Source: a virus
Reading direction: 5' to 3' (one strand)
IMG/VR virus record: IMGVR_UViG_3300008517_000250
Coordinates: 1 to 22,298 of that record
Length of the DNA: 22,298 nt
This document shows positions 15,683 through 21,217 of the stretch, piece after piece. Below the pieces are notes generated by a model. It made no database searches and had not been told where the DNA came from. It saw only the letters and a list, made by a program, of their open reading frames with translations. Each line of letters begins with the position of its first letter. The stretch's first letter is position 1. Both the position numbers and the translations under genes were made by a program.

Positions 15683-16297
15683 TTATACGACTTTTTTCTT
15701 ATTCTTATATCTTAAAATGACCTCTTTGACTTTATCTCTCAATACTTTTGCCTTAGCAGCTAGTTTAGAAGCCATATTTTTTGCCTTGGCAGCGGCTGCC
15801 ATAGCACCTTTTTTGATTAGCTCTCTGGCTTTCATAGCATATTCTTTCGATTTAACAACGGCAGCTTTAGCAGCAGTTTTTAATTTTTCTGCAGCAATTT
15901 TTCCTTTAGCAGCAGCAGCTTTTCCAGCAACTTTTGCTTTAGCAGCAGCAGCTTTTCCAGCAACTTTTGCTTTAGCACCAACTGCTTTAATGACTTTCTT
16001 TATAGAAGATTTGACTGCTTCATCAAGTAATTCATTATCTTTATCTTCTAAACCTTCAAAAAATTTGTCAGCCTCTAATAAATCAGCGTCTATATCATTC
16101 AGAACGTCTTCTAATAATTGTACTTTTGCATCATCAATATCGCCTTCTTGTAAAAATGCCCATTCCCCAATTGTAATATCTCCACAATCCTCATTAATAA
16201 TAAGATCTAACTCAGTATCTAAATCAAACCCTTCTGAAACAATCGCTTCTTCATTATTAATAAATGTGTCTAAAAATCCCTTTGATGTAGTAATCAT
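15683..16297 (-). CDS. Lys/Ala-rich, histone H1-like protein with acidic N-terminal half
   Basis: This 204-aa protein has two opposite halves. Residues 22-93 are strongly acidic, with DLDTELDLIINEDCGD and LNDIDADLLEAD. Residues 96-204 are almost only Ala, Lys, Val and Arg, with an 11-residue repeat AKAKVAGKAAA starting at 108, 119 and 130 (the third unit diverged). This resembles histone H1 tails and bacterial Lys/Ala nucleoid proteins and suggests nucleic-acid binding. LDE-A (91-94) fits the (L/I)xE cleavage rule of T4-type prohead proteases, so the basic half could be released; this is speculative. The leader (GFLDTFINNEE) resembles those of the next two genes upstream. The start has AAAAGGAG upstream and promoter block 5. 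No confident family assignment. Confidence 0.7.
   Translation of the reverse strand: MITTSKGFLDTFINNEEAIVSEGFDLDTELDLIINEDCGDITIGEWAFLQEGDIDDAKVQLLEDVLNDIDADLLEADKFFEGLEDKDNELLDEAVKSSIKKVIKAVGAKAKVAGKAAAAKAKVAGKAAAAKGKIAAEKLKTAAKAAVVKSKEYAMKARELIKKGAMAAAAKAKNMASKLAAKAKVLRDKVKEVILRYKNKKKVV
15905..15970 (-). repeat. Perfect 33-bp tandem duplication in the histone-like gene
   Basis: Two identical 33-bp units (15905-15937 and 15938-15970) lie head to tail, with partial related sequence on either side. Each encodes 11 residues of the Lys/Ala repeat, so unit-number changes by slippage would keep the frame. Confidence 0.9.
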
Positions 16298-16320
16298 AGT
16301 TTAAACTCCTTTTCTAATTG

Positions 16321-16337
16321 TTTACAATTTGTCCTAA
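16321..16337 (-). promoter_or_regulatory. Putative late promoter block, copy 5 (histone-like gene)
   Basis: On the - strand the site reads TTAGGACAAATTGTAAA, 23 nt before the ATG at 16297. It starts 5 nt after the stop codon of the upstream gene with no terminator between. Confidence 0.6.
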
Positions 16338-16342
16338 TATTA

Positions 16343-16648
16343 TTAGTCCAGTTTCTTTCCTGCTTCTCTTTGTTTCTCTACCCAGGCAGCAAGCTTCTCT
16401 TGCATTTTATCAGCCCATACAGAAAGTTCTTTATTTCTAGTTTTATTCCAAACTTTTAAATTTATCAATGCTTTAGATATTTTTACCCATCCTTTTTTCT
16501 TTACTAGACTTTGGAAATGTCTCTCTGGAAGATCTTCCACATTTTTACCTTTTGGTACTTCTAATTTACCAGGCTCTTCTACAGGTATTTTAACTTTTTG
16601 TTCTCTCAATAAACCATCTAAAAAATTCTTTTTAGTGTTTGATTTCAT
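16343..16648 (-). CDS. Small basic protein with shared leader (B)
   Basis: From the second of two adjacent ATGs this encodes 101 aa. The first ATG (16651) overlaps the previous stop as TAATG but is only 3 nt from AAGGA, while 16648 has about 6 nt. The N-terminus KKNFLDGLLREQ aligns without gaps with KGFLDTFINNEE of the histone-like protein and KGCLKNILKEQT of the upstream protein. The rest is basic, with PVEEPGKLEVPKGK, then a Trp- and Lys-rich helical tail (KMQEKLAAWVEKQREAGKK). There is no membrane segment or known catalytic motif. Function unknown; packaging in the virion is inferred only from the leader and neighbours. Confidence 0.65.
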   Translation of the reverse strand: MKSNTKKNFLDGLLREQKVKIPVEEPGKLEVPKGKNVEDLPERHFQSLVKKKGWVKISKALINLKVWNKTRNKELSVWADKMQEKLAAWVEKQREAGKKLD

Positions 16649-16650
16649 CA

Positions 16651-16998
16651 TTAATCCTTATAAGCTTTCAATTTCAATTTTAATTTGTCTTCTCTAGTTT
16701 TTAATTTATTTAGAAAATCATCTATTTTTTTACAATCTTTTCCAACACAGTTTTTTCTTTCTTTTTCAAGTCTTTTTCTAGTTTCCTCAATTAAAACTAG
16801 ATTACATTCTATATTTTCTTTTCCTCGCATTCTATAGCATTCGTTTTTCCATTTAGCAAGTTTTTTACCTAACCACTTACTAAAATCTTTTAATCTATTA
16901 TATGACCATTTAACAATATCAAATAAAAGATCTACAGGTATTGGAATCATTGTTTGTTCTTTTAAAATATTCTTTAAACATCCCTTTTTCGTTTTCAT
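16651..16998 (-). CDS. Small basic protein with shared leader (C)
   Basis: This 115-aa protein begins MKTKKGCLKNILKEQT, similar to its two downstream neighbours. It then has an IPIPVD segment (compare KIPVEE in protein B), a Trp-rich basic helix (KWLGKKLAKWK, compare EKLAAWVEK in B) and a Lys/Glu coiled-coil-like C-terminus with ETRKRLEKERK and LNKLKTREDKLKLKLK. Cysteines occur in an NECY, IEC and KNCVGKDC pattern. AAAGGA precedes the ATG. Proteins B and C may be diverged paralogues. Function unknown. Confidence 0.65.
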   Translation of the reverse strand: MKTKKGCLKNILKEQTMIPIPVDLLFDIVKWSYNRLKDFSKWLGKKLAKWKNECYRMRGKENIECNLVLIEETRKRLEKERKNCVGKDCKKIDDFLNKLKTREDKLKLKLKAYKD

Positions 16999-17011
16999 AT
17001 AGTATCCTTTT

Positions 17012-17314
17012 TTAAATTTGTCTTATCTTTTTCCATGGAAGAATTGTATGATTTAGTGTTAATTCTTCTCCTTTATATATTGTCCTAGTAGTAAATATAT
17101 AATACTTCCACCTAGATATTTTTATAAATAAGTTGGGATTTTTTGAATGACCAATATTTTTACCTAGTTTGGTTTCTACAATATCTCTTTTTGGATCTCC
17201 AGTTCTTCTAATTTTGAGGAAACCAATACCTAAATTTGTAGCTCCAGGTATTATAGTAGATGCAAATATTCCATTTGATTTTATTTCTATATATTGTATT
17301 TGTATTTTAGGCAT
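17012..17314 (-). CDS. Small SET-domain-like protein
   Basis: This 100-aa protein matches the order of SET lysine-methyltransferase motifs. Residues 14-34 (NGIFASTIIPGATNLGIGF) fit the first strand pair GxGxFA..I..G. LGKNIGHSKNPN (50-61) fits the NHSxxPN motif that binds S-adenosylmethionine, with G in place of the first N. YYIFTTRTIYKGEELTLNH (71-89) fits the ..A.RdI..GEELT.dY block. The position of the usual catalytic Tyr after GEELT appears to be His/Asn, so activity is uncertain. At 100 aa it is about the size of minimal viral SET proteins (PBCV-1 vSET, 119 aa). It is transcribed from its own promoter block and lies upstream of three Lys-rich proteins, which are possible substrates. Confidence 0.6.
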   Translation of the reverse strand: MPKIQIQYIEIKSNGIFASTIIPGATNLGIGFLKIRRTGDPKRDIVETKLGKNIGHSKNPNLFIKISRWKYYIFTTRTIYKGEELTLNHTILPWKKIRQI

Positions 17315-17330
17315 GTCATTCCTTATCTTG

Positions 17331-17348
17331 ATTTAAAGTTTGTCCTTA
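17331..17348 (-). promoter_or_regulatory. Putative late promoter block, copy 6 (SET-like gene)
   Basis: On the - strand the site reads TAAGGACAAACTTTAAAT, 16 nt before the ATG at 17314 and directly after a terminator T tract. It probably drives the SET-like gene and the basic-protein genes B and C. Confidence 0.65.
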
Positions 17349-17354
17349 TTTTTT

Positions 17355-17390
17355 TAATAAAAAATAAATGGGGAGTTGTTAATTCCCCAT
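17355..17390 (-). terminator. Intrinsic terminator after the small membrane-protein genes
   Basis: On the - strand ATGGGGA/TCCCCAT (17384-17390 with 17368-17374) forms a 7-bp stem with a 9-nt loop, followed by ATTTATTTTTTATT. It follows the stop codon at 17396. Confidence 0.8.
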
Positions 17391-17395
17391 CTCCT

Positions 17396-17680
17396 TTATT
17401 GATTTGGATCAAATCCTATACATCTAAATAAGTCATTTATAATCTCTTCTTGTTTATTGTTTTGCTTAACAAGGTTCATTATTATAAAATTCCTTTTCTC
17501 TATTTCCTGTTCTATCTCAGAAACAGAAGATGTGTCTGCAGAACTGAATATTGTTTTTCTATATTCGTTCCTACCATCAATTTTTCCAAGATTATATGTT
17601 AAAAATAAAAGAACGGCTACAAGAATTATAACTGTACTAATTACTCCTTTTACAAGGTTGTTATTTCTAAGTATACACAT
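17396..17680 (-). CDS. Small single-span membrane protein
   Basis: This 94-aa protein has a short basic N-terminus, one strong membrane segment (residues about 12-30, VISTVIILVAVLLFLTYNL) and then a charged, coiled-coil-like tail (SEIEQEIEKRNFIIMNLVKQ) ending in GFDPNQ. It is not recognised. The shape is compatible with an inner-membrane lysis accessory (spanin-like) or another host-membrane protein, but no endolysin is nearby. AAGGAT precedes the ATG. It lies 13 nt downstream of another small membrane-protein gene. Confidence 0.55.
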   Translation of the reverse strand: MCILRNNNLVKGVISTVIILVAVLLFLTYNLGKIDGRNEYRKTIFSSADTSSVSEIEQEIEKRNFIIMNLVKQNNKQEEIINDLFRCIGFDPNQ

Positions 17681-17693
17681 AATAATATCCTTT

Positions 17694-17942
17694 TTAATTA
17701 TTAAAATATTTTATTAAAAAATAACATAAGTTGCCCAATAAAACCATTGTTACACCACACAGAAATTTCAAGAAATAATTTTCAGGTAATAATAATAGAT
17801 CATAATAAAATCTATATTCACTATATAATACGAATAGATATATAGGGATTATCCATTTTCCATACCTTTTTCTAGACATTATATCTTTTGATGTAATTAT
17901 TAATAATATAATTATAAATATTTGAATTAAAATTGAACTCAT
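17694..17942 (-). CDS. Small multi-span membrane protein
   Basis: From the ATG at 17942 this encodes 82 aa. The upstream ATG at 17948 lies directly against AGGAG and is therefore unlikely to be used. Hydrophobic segments lie at about 4-18 (ILIQIFIIILLIITS), 30-48 (WIIPIYLFVLYSEYRFYY) and 57-78 (FLKFLCGVTMVLLGNLCYFL). It is not recognised. A holin-like or membrane-remodelling role is possible but unsupported. No promoter block points in its direction; the nearest, at 17961, points the other way. Confidence 0.55.
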   Translation of the reverse strand: MSSILIQIFIIILLIITSKDIMSRKRYGKWIIPIYLFVLYSEYRFYYDLLLLPENYFLKFLCGVTMVLLGNLCYFLIKYFNN

Positions 17943-17960
17943 AAACATCTCCTTATAAAT

Positions 17961-17978
17961 TAGGACAAACTAAAAAGA
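17961..17978 (+). promoter_or_regulatory. Putative late promoter block, copy 7 (isolated + strand gene)
   Basis: TAGGACAAACTAAAAAGAGG contains the full AGGACAAACT core. The right half is AAAA rather than TTAAA and runs into the ribosome binding site of the gene at 17990. It lies in the divergent spacer between a - strand and a + strand gene and points only at the + strand gene. Confidence 0.6.
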
Positions 17979-17989
17979 GGAATTTAATA

Positions 17990-18328
17990 ATGATTGATGA
18001 AGGAATAAATAATATTTTAAGAAATGCTACTTTAGCAGTAGCCAAAGAACAAGAAGTAACAGCAAAGACTTGTAGCAAAGGAGTTCTATATAAACTTAGG
18101 GCTATGTTTAGTAAAAAAACATTTCTAGAACATCAAATATGTATGAATATAGGTGTGTTAAAATCTTTTGATGTTGGTATTGGTATTTTAGAAAATGGTA
18201 AGAGATTATATAAAACAGATCCAGACGCAATAAAAGAATTAGAGGATGGAATTCTTTTATTTAAAGATTTGAAAGAACAATGGGAAAAAAACTTACGTAG
18301 ATTAAAAGTTCATCAAAATATTTTATAA
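17990..18328 (+). CDS. Unknown helical protein, lone + strand gene
   Basis: This 112-aa protein is not recognised. It is predicted to be largely helical, with a moderately basic N-terminal half (KGVLYKLRAMFSKK) and a charged C-terminal half (AIKELEDGILLFKDLKEQWE). There are two Cys and no membrane segment. AAAGAGG precedes the ATG. It is the only + strand gene between 9429 and the right edge and is bounded by its own promoter block and terminator, so it is a self-contained transcription unit, possibly a recent insertion or a separately controlled late gene. Confidence 0.6.
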   Translation: MIDEGINNILRNATLAVAKEQEVTAKTCSKGVLYKLRAMFSKKTFLEHQICMNIGVLKSFDVGIGILENGKRLYKTDPDAIKELEDGILLFKDLKEQWEKNLRRLKVHQNIL

Positions 18329-18342
18329 AAATAATTTATTTG

Positions 18343-18377
18343 GAGATGGGACTACTTTTAGTAATCCCATCTCTTTT
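18343..18377 (+). terminator. Terminator between convergent genes
   Basis: GAGATGGGA/TCCCATCTC (18343-18351 with 18365-18373) is a perfect 9-bp stem with 3 more pairs after one mismatch, followed by TTTT. The same hairpin faces the - strand gene ending at 18384 and may act in both directions, though its - strand tail is less T-rich. Confidence 0.85.
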
Positions 18378-18383
18378 ATGTTA

Positions 18384-18767
18384 CTAAACTTCTTTTAAAG
18401 TATCTACAACAATTTTGAATAATTTACCATTAACAGTTGATGGAGTTGCTGGTACTGCTTCATCAGATATGTTTACCGTCTTGGTTTGCTTTTCACCAAG
18501 ATTTATCGAAAACTTTTTTGATATGAAATCCCTGTATTCGAAATGATAAATTACCATAATTCGAACTGATTTCAAGTTTTTGATAGTAATATTCAAATGG
18601 GTCGTCATAGTATCTGAAAAATGAAAGCCGTTGATGGTTAGCGAAACCTTTGTCATAATCTTTTTATAGATTATTGTTCCGACTGTTGCAATTCCTAAAA
18701 CTGCTAATATTCCTATTCCCCCTATTCCTAAAGATGTCGATAGTTCTGATATATCAAATGAGTTCAT
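18384..18767 (-). CDS. Membrane-anchored protein of unknown function
   Basis: This 127-aa protein has one N-terminal membrane segment (residues about 14-34, GIGGIGILAVLGIATVGTIIY) followed by KK and then a soluble beta-rich domain (VSLTINGFHFS, HLNITIKNLKSVRIMVIYHF, FSINLGEKQTKTVNIS). This is a topology with a single anchor and a folded domain on one side of the membrane. GAGGAG lies 8 nt before the ATG. Codon use looks slightly less AT-rich than its neighbours by eye. The gene is flanked by a terminator and by an AT-rich element shared with the right end of the window, so it may be its own transcription unit. Not recognised. Confidence 0.55.
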   Translation of the reverse strand: MNSFDISELSTSLGIGGIGILAVLGIATVGTIIYKKIMTKVSLTINGFHFSDTMTTHLNITIKNLKSVRIMVIYHFEYRDFISKKFSINLGEKQTKTVNISDEAVPATPSTVNGKLFKIVVDTLKEV

Positions 18768-18812
18768 TTTAAATACTCCTCTATTAAAAAGTTAATAATG
18801 GATTACTATTTA

Positions 18813-18829
18813 ATATTAATATATATAGT
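18813..18829 (-). promoter_or_regulatory. AT-rich element shared with 22254-22270
   Basis: The 17 bases ATATTAATATATATAGT (+ strand) recur exactly at 22254-22270. Both lie 46-63 nt upstream of a - strand gene (18767 and 22191). It may be an upstream promoter element for non-late genes. Low complexity in an AT-rich genome makes chance possible. Confidence 0.3.
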
Positions 18830-18834
18830 GAAAC

Positions 18835-19149
18835 CTAACCATTTTCAGTTTGTGTTAATGAATCTACAAACTCTTTAATGACATTAAATAACTGAACACC
18901 AATATATCGTTGAATTATATTTCCATCTTTAAATATAATCAAAGTTGGAATACTCTTGACTGAGAATCTTGCTGCTAATTTAATTTCTTCATCAATATTT
19001 ACCTTGCCTATTTCTATAATTGGATTTAATTTTATTAAAGTTGGTTTCATCATCATACAAGGCACACACCAAGATGCCCAGAAGTCCATTAAAATCAATC
19101 CATTTTTTCCAATTTCAATATCAAAATTTTTTTCTGTAATTTCTATCAT
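18835..19149 (-). CDS. Thioredoxin
   Basis: This 104-aa protein has the whole thioredoxin fold. The active site is W27-C-V-P-C31 (canonical WCGPC, with Val for Gly) within DFWASWCVPCMMMKP. VNIDEEIKLAARFSVKSIPT contains the cis-Pro, and LIIFKDGNII fits the next strand. There is no signal peptide, so it acts in the host cytoplasm as a dithiol reductant, for example for ribonucleotide reductase or for phage proteins. AGAAGGA precedes the ATG. It is the last gene of a run of small - strand genes. The Gly-to-Val change should alter redox potential or partner choice, which is an inference. Confidence 0.92.
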   Translation of the reverse strand: MIEITEKNFDIEIGKNGLILMDFWASWCVPCMMMKPTLIKLNPIIEIGKVNIDEEIKLAARFSVKSIPTLIIFKDGNIIQRYIGVQLFNVIKEFVDSLTQTENG

Positions 19150-19160
19150 TTTATCCTTCT

Positions 19161-19316
19161 TTATCCACGTAAGTAATAACTACCAATAGCGTCTTCCAAA
19201 TGTTTTAAATATGTTGAATCGTCATTTAACATTTTTAACTGCTCTACTTTACTCTTAAGTTCTTTTAGATTCATCTGGTTAACCTTTTTTACTTGTCCTG
19301 GTTTTGGTTTATTCAT
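19161..19316 (-). CDS. Small 51-aa protein, translationally coupled
   Basis: This short gene encodes 51 residues beginning MNKPKPGQVKKVNQMN and ending AIGSYYLRG. Its ATG overlaps the TGA of the upstream gene as ATGA, a typical coupling arrangement, and GAGGAG lies about 10 nt upstream. It fills the gap before the thioredoxin gene, whose ribosome binding site begins right after the TAA. The peptide is basic at the N-terminus with a helical Leu-patterned middle (LKELKSKVEQLKML). Function unknown. Confidence 0.7.
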   Translation of the reverse strand: MNKPKPGQVKKVNQMNLKELKSKVEQLKMLNDDSTYLKHLEDAIGSYYLRG

Positions 19317-19618
19317 TTTAAGTTTTCTCCTCTTAATCTTGGATTGTTTATATCATCATATACATCACCATTTTCTATTTTCTTTATATCTTCATAAGGA
19401 GCAGTCATCCTTCTATAGTTTTCCAAGATAACAAAAAGTATGGTCCCGGCCACCTTAGCCATATTTTCGAATTTAATCTTACCAGATTTATAAATAAAAA
19501 GTTTACATATTTTTGTGATACAATAATCTAAATCTCCAACATTCTCTATATTGGATATTAGACATTGAATCAATGAATTAAATTTTTTCTCTCTTCTATC
19601 ATTTTCTATATACGGCAA
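19313..19618 (-). CDS. Conserved small phage protein, DUF6899-like
   Basis: This 101-aa protein starts at TTG, with AAGGAAG about 8 nt upstream. Residues GDLDYCITKICKLF, then TILFVILENYRRMTAPYED and IENGDVYDDI match, from memory, a common small phage and bacterial protein family (DUF6899: RR..f..li, GdlnY.it, E.YRR...PYE..ki..NGDVY). The family has no established function. The end overlaps the start of the 51-aa gene (ATGA). The family call is fairly confident on the PYEDxKxxxNGDVY pattern. Confidence 0.7.
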   Translation of the reverse strand: MPYIENDRREKKFNSLIQCLISNIENVGDLDYCITKICKLFIYKSGKIKFENMAKVAGTILFVILENYRRMTAPYEDIKKIENGDVYDDINNPRLRGENLK

Positions 19619-19635
19619 TTCTAATACTTCCTTTC

Positions 19636-19974
19636 TTAAACCCGTTTTAAATTATATTTTGGTTTCCAAAATAATTGAGAATGATCATTTTCTTGAAAGT
19701 CTATTGGTTCACGTTCATTAATTGGTAATGTTTTATTTTTGTTAATAGAATTTGGTTTAGATCTTTTTATTTTGTGTCCAGGAAAATCTATGGATTCAAT
19801 CTCAGTATCTCTAATTGATTCATTTAAAACATCAATCATACAATCTGCTACATCTTCATCTATAACAAGATCTCCTCCTTCTAAATCACAATACTCCTTA
19901 ATATCCTTGTCTGGAATTTCCATCTTTATATCTATATATTTATCTAATAATAATATTGTGAATTTTACTTCCAT
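19636..19974 (-). CDS. Unknown acidic protein
   Basis: This 112-aa protein is not recognised. The N-terminal part is beta-rich and acidic (KFTILLLDKYIDIKMEIPDK, then a GGDLVIDEDVADCMIDVLNE helix). The C-terminal part (from about residue 65) is Lys/Asn/Pro-rich and probably unstructured. AAGGAG lies 7 nt before the ATG. It sits 2 nt after the stop of the upstream CxxC gene, so the two are probably coupled. Confidence 0.6.
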   Translation of the reverse strand: MEVKFTILLLDKYIDIKMEIPDKDIKEYCDLEGGDLVIDEDVADCMIDVLNESIRDTEIESIDFPGHKIKRSKPNSINKNKTLPINEREPIDFQENDHSQLFWKPKYNLKRV

Positions 19975-19976
19975 TA

Positions 19977-20219
19977 TTATCTCCTTATTAAATCTAATGT
20001 AACATCTCTAAGATCGTCTGGAATCTTATGAGACAATCTATAATTCCAACAAAACACTAAATCATACCCATTTGATTTATTATGCACCTCAAATATATCT
20101 ACGGCATCGTTCATACTATCCGTTATTTTATTGATTAACATTCCATCATCAAGACGCTCATATCCTAAAGGCCCTTGACAAACTGGACACCTATAAATTA
20201 TTCCTTTTCTTTCAATCAT
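19977..20219 (-). CDS. Small CxxC protein
   Basis: This 80-aa protein starts MIERKGIIYRCPVCQGPLGY, a single Cys-x-x-Cys knuckle typical of small zinc-ribbon proteins. A third Cys lies in DLVFCWNYRLSH. The rest is mixed alpha/beta with no catalytic motif. GGAGATGTAA precedes the ATG. It is one of three CxxC proteins encoded consecutively here (with 20229-20555 and the reading frame at 20568). A zinc-binding, nucleic-acid or protein-interaction role is possible. Not recognised. Confidence 0.6.
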   Translation of the reverse strand: MIERKGIIYRCPVCQGPLGYERLDDGMLINKITDSMNDAVDIFEVHNKSNGYDLVFCWNYRLSHKIPDDLRDVTLDLIRR

Positions 20220-20228
20220 TTACATCTC

Positions 20229-20555
20229 CTAATCTATATTTAGTTTAAAGTTCAAAGCTGTGCGTATATTGCATTTAAATTCACCATCTACATCTATATT
20301 ATCAATAAATCTAAACAGTTCATCTAGAGCCTTTACTCTTTTGGCGACCATATCTTTATATTCTTTACTATTTGGACATTTTTTAAGTACACCTACGTCA
20401 TCTCTATCCGACCTACAACTTAATTCTAAGCCGCAATCAAAAGTTTTGACTTCTGTAAAAGATCCATCCAATGGACAAATATTCAATCGTTGTTCTAATA
20501 CAGCCTTAGATTTACAATGTGGACATACTTCTGTTTTTATTCTTTTGAGATCCAT
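20229..20555 (-). CDS. Small Cys-rich, probably zinc-binding protein
   Basis: This 108-aa protein has C-P-H-C at residues 11-14, then NICPLDGSF, FDCGLELSCRSD and KKCPNSKEYK, giving about seven Cys in the first 62 residues, compatible with one or two zinc sites. The C-terminal half is helical (MVAKRVKALDELFRFIDNID). AGGAGAAG lies 7 nt before the ATG and overlaps the TAG of the reading frame upstream. Function unknown. Confidence 0.6.
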   Translation of the reverse strand: MDLKRIKTEVCPHCKSKAVLEQRLNICPLDGSFTEVKTFDCGLELSCRSDRDDVGVLKKCPNSKEYKDMVAKRVKALDELFRFIDNIDVDGEFKCNIRTALNFKLNID

Positions 20556-20567
20556 ATCAGACTTCTC

Positions 20568-20690
20568 CTATTTCAGTATTGATCCTTTTTTGATAACTGG
20601 ATTAAATAATTCGACCTTTATCTTACCTCTACCATAACAATTGGAACATATCCTTTGATATATAAAACATTGTTCTCTCCATTGGTTAAT
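20568..20690 (-). other. 40-codon CxxCxGxG reading frame without an ordinary start codon
   Basis: The open frame after the upstream TAA (20693-20691) reads INQWREQCFIYQRICSNCYG, then RGKIKVELFNPVIKKGSILK and TAG. It contains CSNCYGRG, an exact C-x-x-C-x-G-x-G half-site as in DnaJ zinc fingers. There is no ATG, GTG or TTG in frame ahead of the motif; the first codon after the stop is ATT. Its TAG overlaps the ribosome binding site of the next gene, as real genes here do. It may start at ATT, be a readthrough extension of the upstream protein, be reached by frameshift from ATG 20682, or be a decayed gene. Confidence 0.4.
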
Positions 20691-21116
20691 TTACCTAAAA
20701 TTTTTTTCTATAAAATCATATATGTCCTTATTTTCAAGATCAAAAATATATTTTAAGAAATTAAAATATTTTAATATTGATCGCCTATTTGTGGATATAA
20801 GGCTAATAGGATATGTACAATTATTAATCACTGCAAATTTTCTACTAAGATTTGGAATATATGGGTTCAAAGTTTTATGTGAAAATGATTTACTAGCAAA
20901 AATATCTAAATATTTTACAATAGTCCTTTCAGATATGAAATTATCCTTATCAAAAGAATCTTTAAATTTCAATAATATTGATTCATAATAATAAAAATTA
21001 AAATCCATATTAACACAATCATGGAAATTATCTATTTCACCACTTATTATACTTATTTCTTCTTGACTATTGGTTATATGTAAAGCATATACATTATCCC
21101 CAAGGTTATAATTCAT
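20691..21116 (-). CDS. Unknown protein
   Basis: This 141-aa protein is not recognised. It is rich in Asn, Ile, Phe, Tyr and Lys, with alternating strands and helices and no membrane span, signal peptide or metal motif. AAGGAAG lies 6 nt before the ATG. It is the first gene after the terminator at 21153. Its TAA is in the same frame as the CxxCxGxG reading frame that follows directly. Confidence 0.6.
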   Translation of the reverse strand: MNYNLGDNVYALHITNSQEEISIISGEIDNFHDCVNMDFNFYYYESILLKFKDSFDKDNFISERTIVKYLDIFASKSFSHKTLNPYIPNLSRKFAVINNCTYPISLISTNRRSILKYFNFLKYIFDLENKDIYDFIEKNFR

Positions 21117-21152
21117 CTAAATCTTCCTTATCTTAACAAACCATTATTTAAA

Positions 21153-21175
21153 GGGCCTGGAATAATTCCAGACCC
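21153..21175 (-). terminator. Probable terminator after the cytochrome-like gene
   Basis: On the - strand GGGTCTGGAA/TTCCAGGCCC forms a 10-bp stem (one G-U pair) with a 3-nt loop, followed by TTTAAATAA. The T tract is short. The hairpin may work in both directions. It lies 43 nt after the stop codon at 21218. The remainder of the gap 21117-21217 shows no gene. Confidence 0.6.
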
Positions 21176-21217
21176 TTATCTTCCCACTAGACCGATTTTC
21201 TGGACAATTGATCAAAA

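Noticed and set aside
15905-15970. Possible CRISPR or intergenic repeat array
   Set aside because: The two 33-bp units are directly abutting with no spacers and are in frame within a protein with an 11-residue repeat.
15717-16304. 195-codon hydrophobic open frame on the + strand
   Set aside because: It is the mirror of the Lys/Ala-rich histone-like gene, where Ala and Lys codons read backward as Ser, Phe, Leu and Ala. The - strand gene has a promoter, ribosome binding site, terminator and sensible protein.
17017-17024. An eighth promoter block on the - strand (AAGACAAA) before gene 16651-16998
   Set aside because: It has a core mismatch and lies in the last codons of the SET-like gene, with no terminator upstream. 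It could be chance, so it is not counted.
20260-20637. 125-codon open frame on the + strand
   Set aside because: It is antisense to the Cys-rich gene at 20229-20555, has no ribosome binding site and no recognisable domain, while the - strand gene has both a site and a metal-binding Cys pattern.
21190-21215. TGGACAATTGATCAA resembling the promoter block
   Set aside because: It shares only GGACAA, points away from the neighbouring gene starts and lacks the CTnTAAA half. It is more likely part of the terminator spacer.
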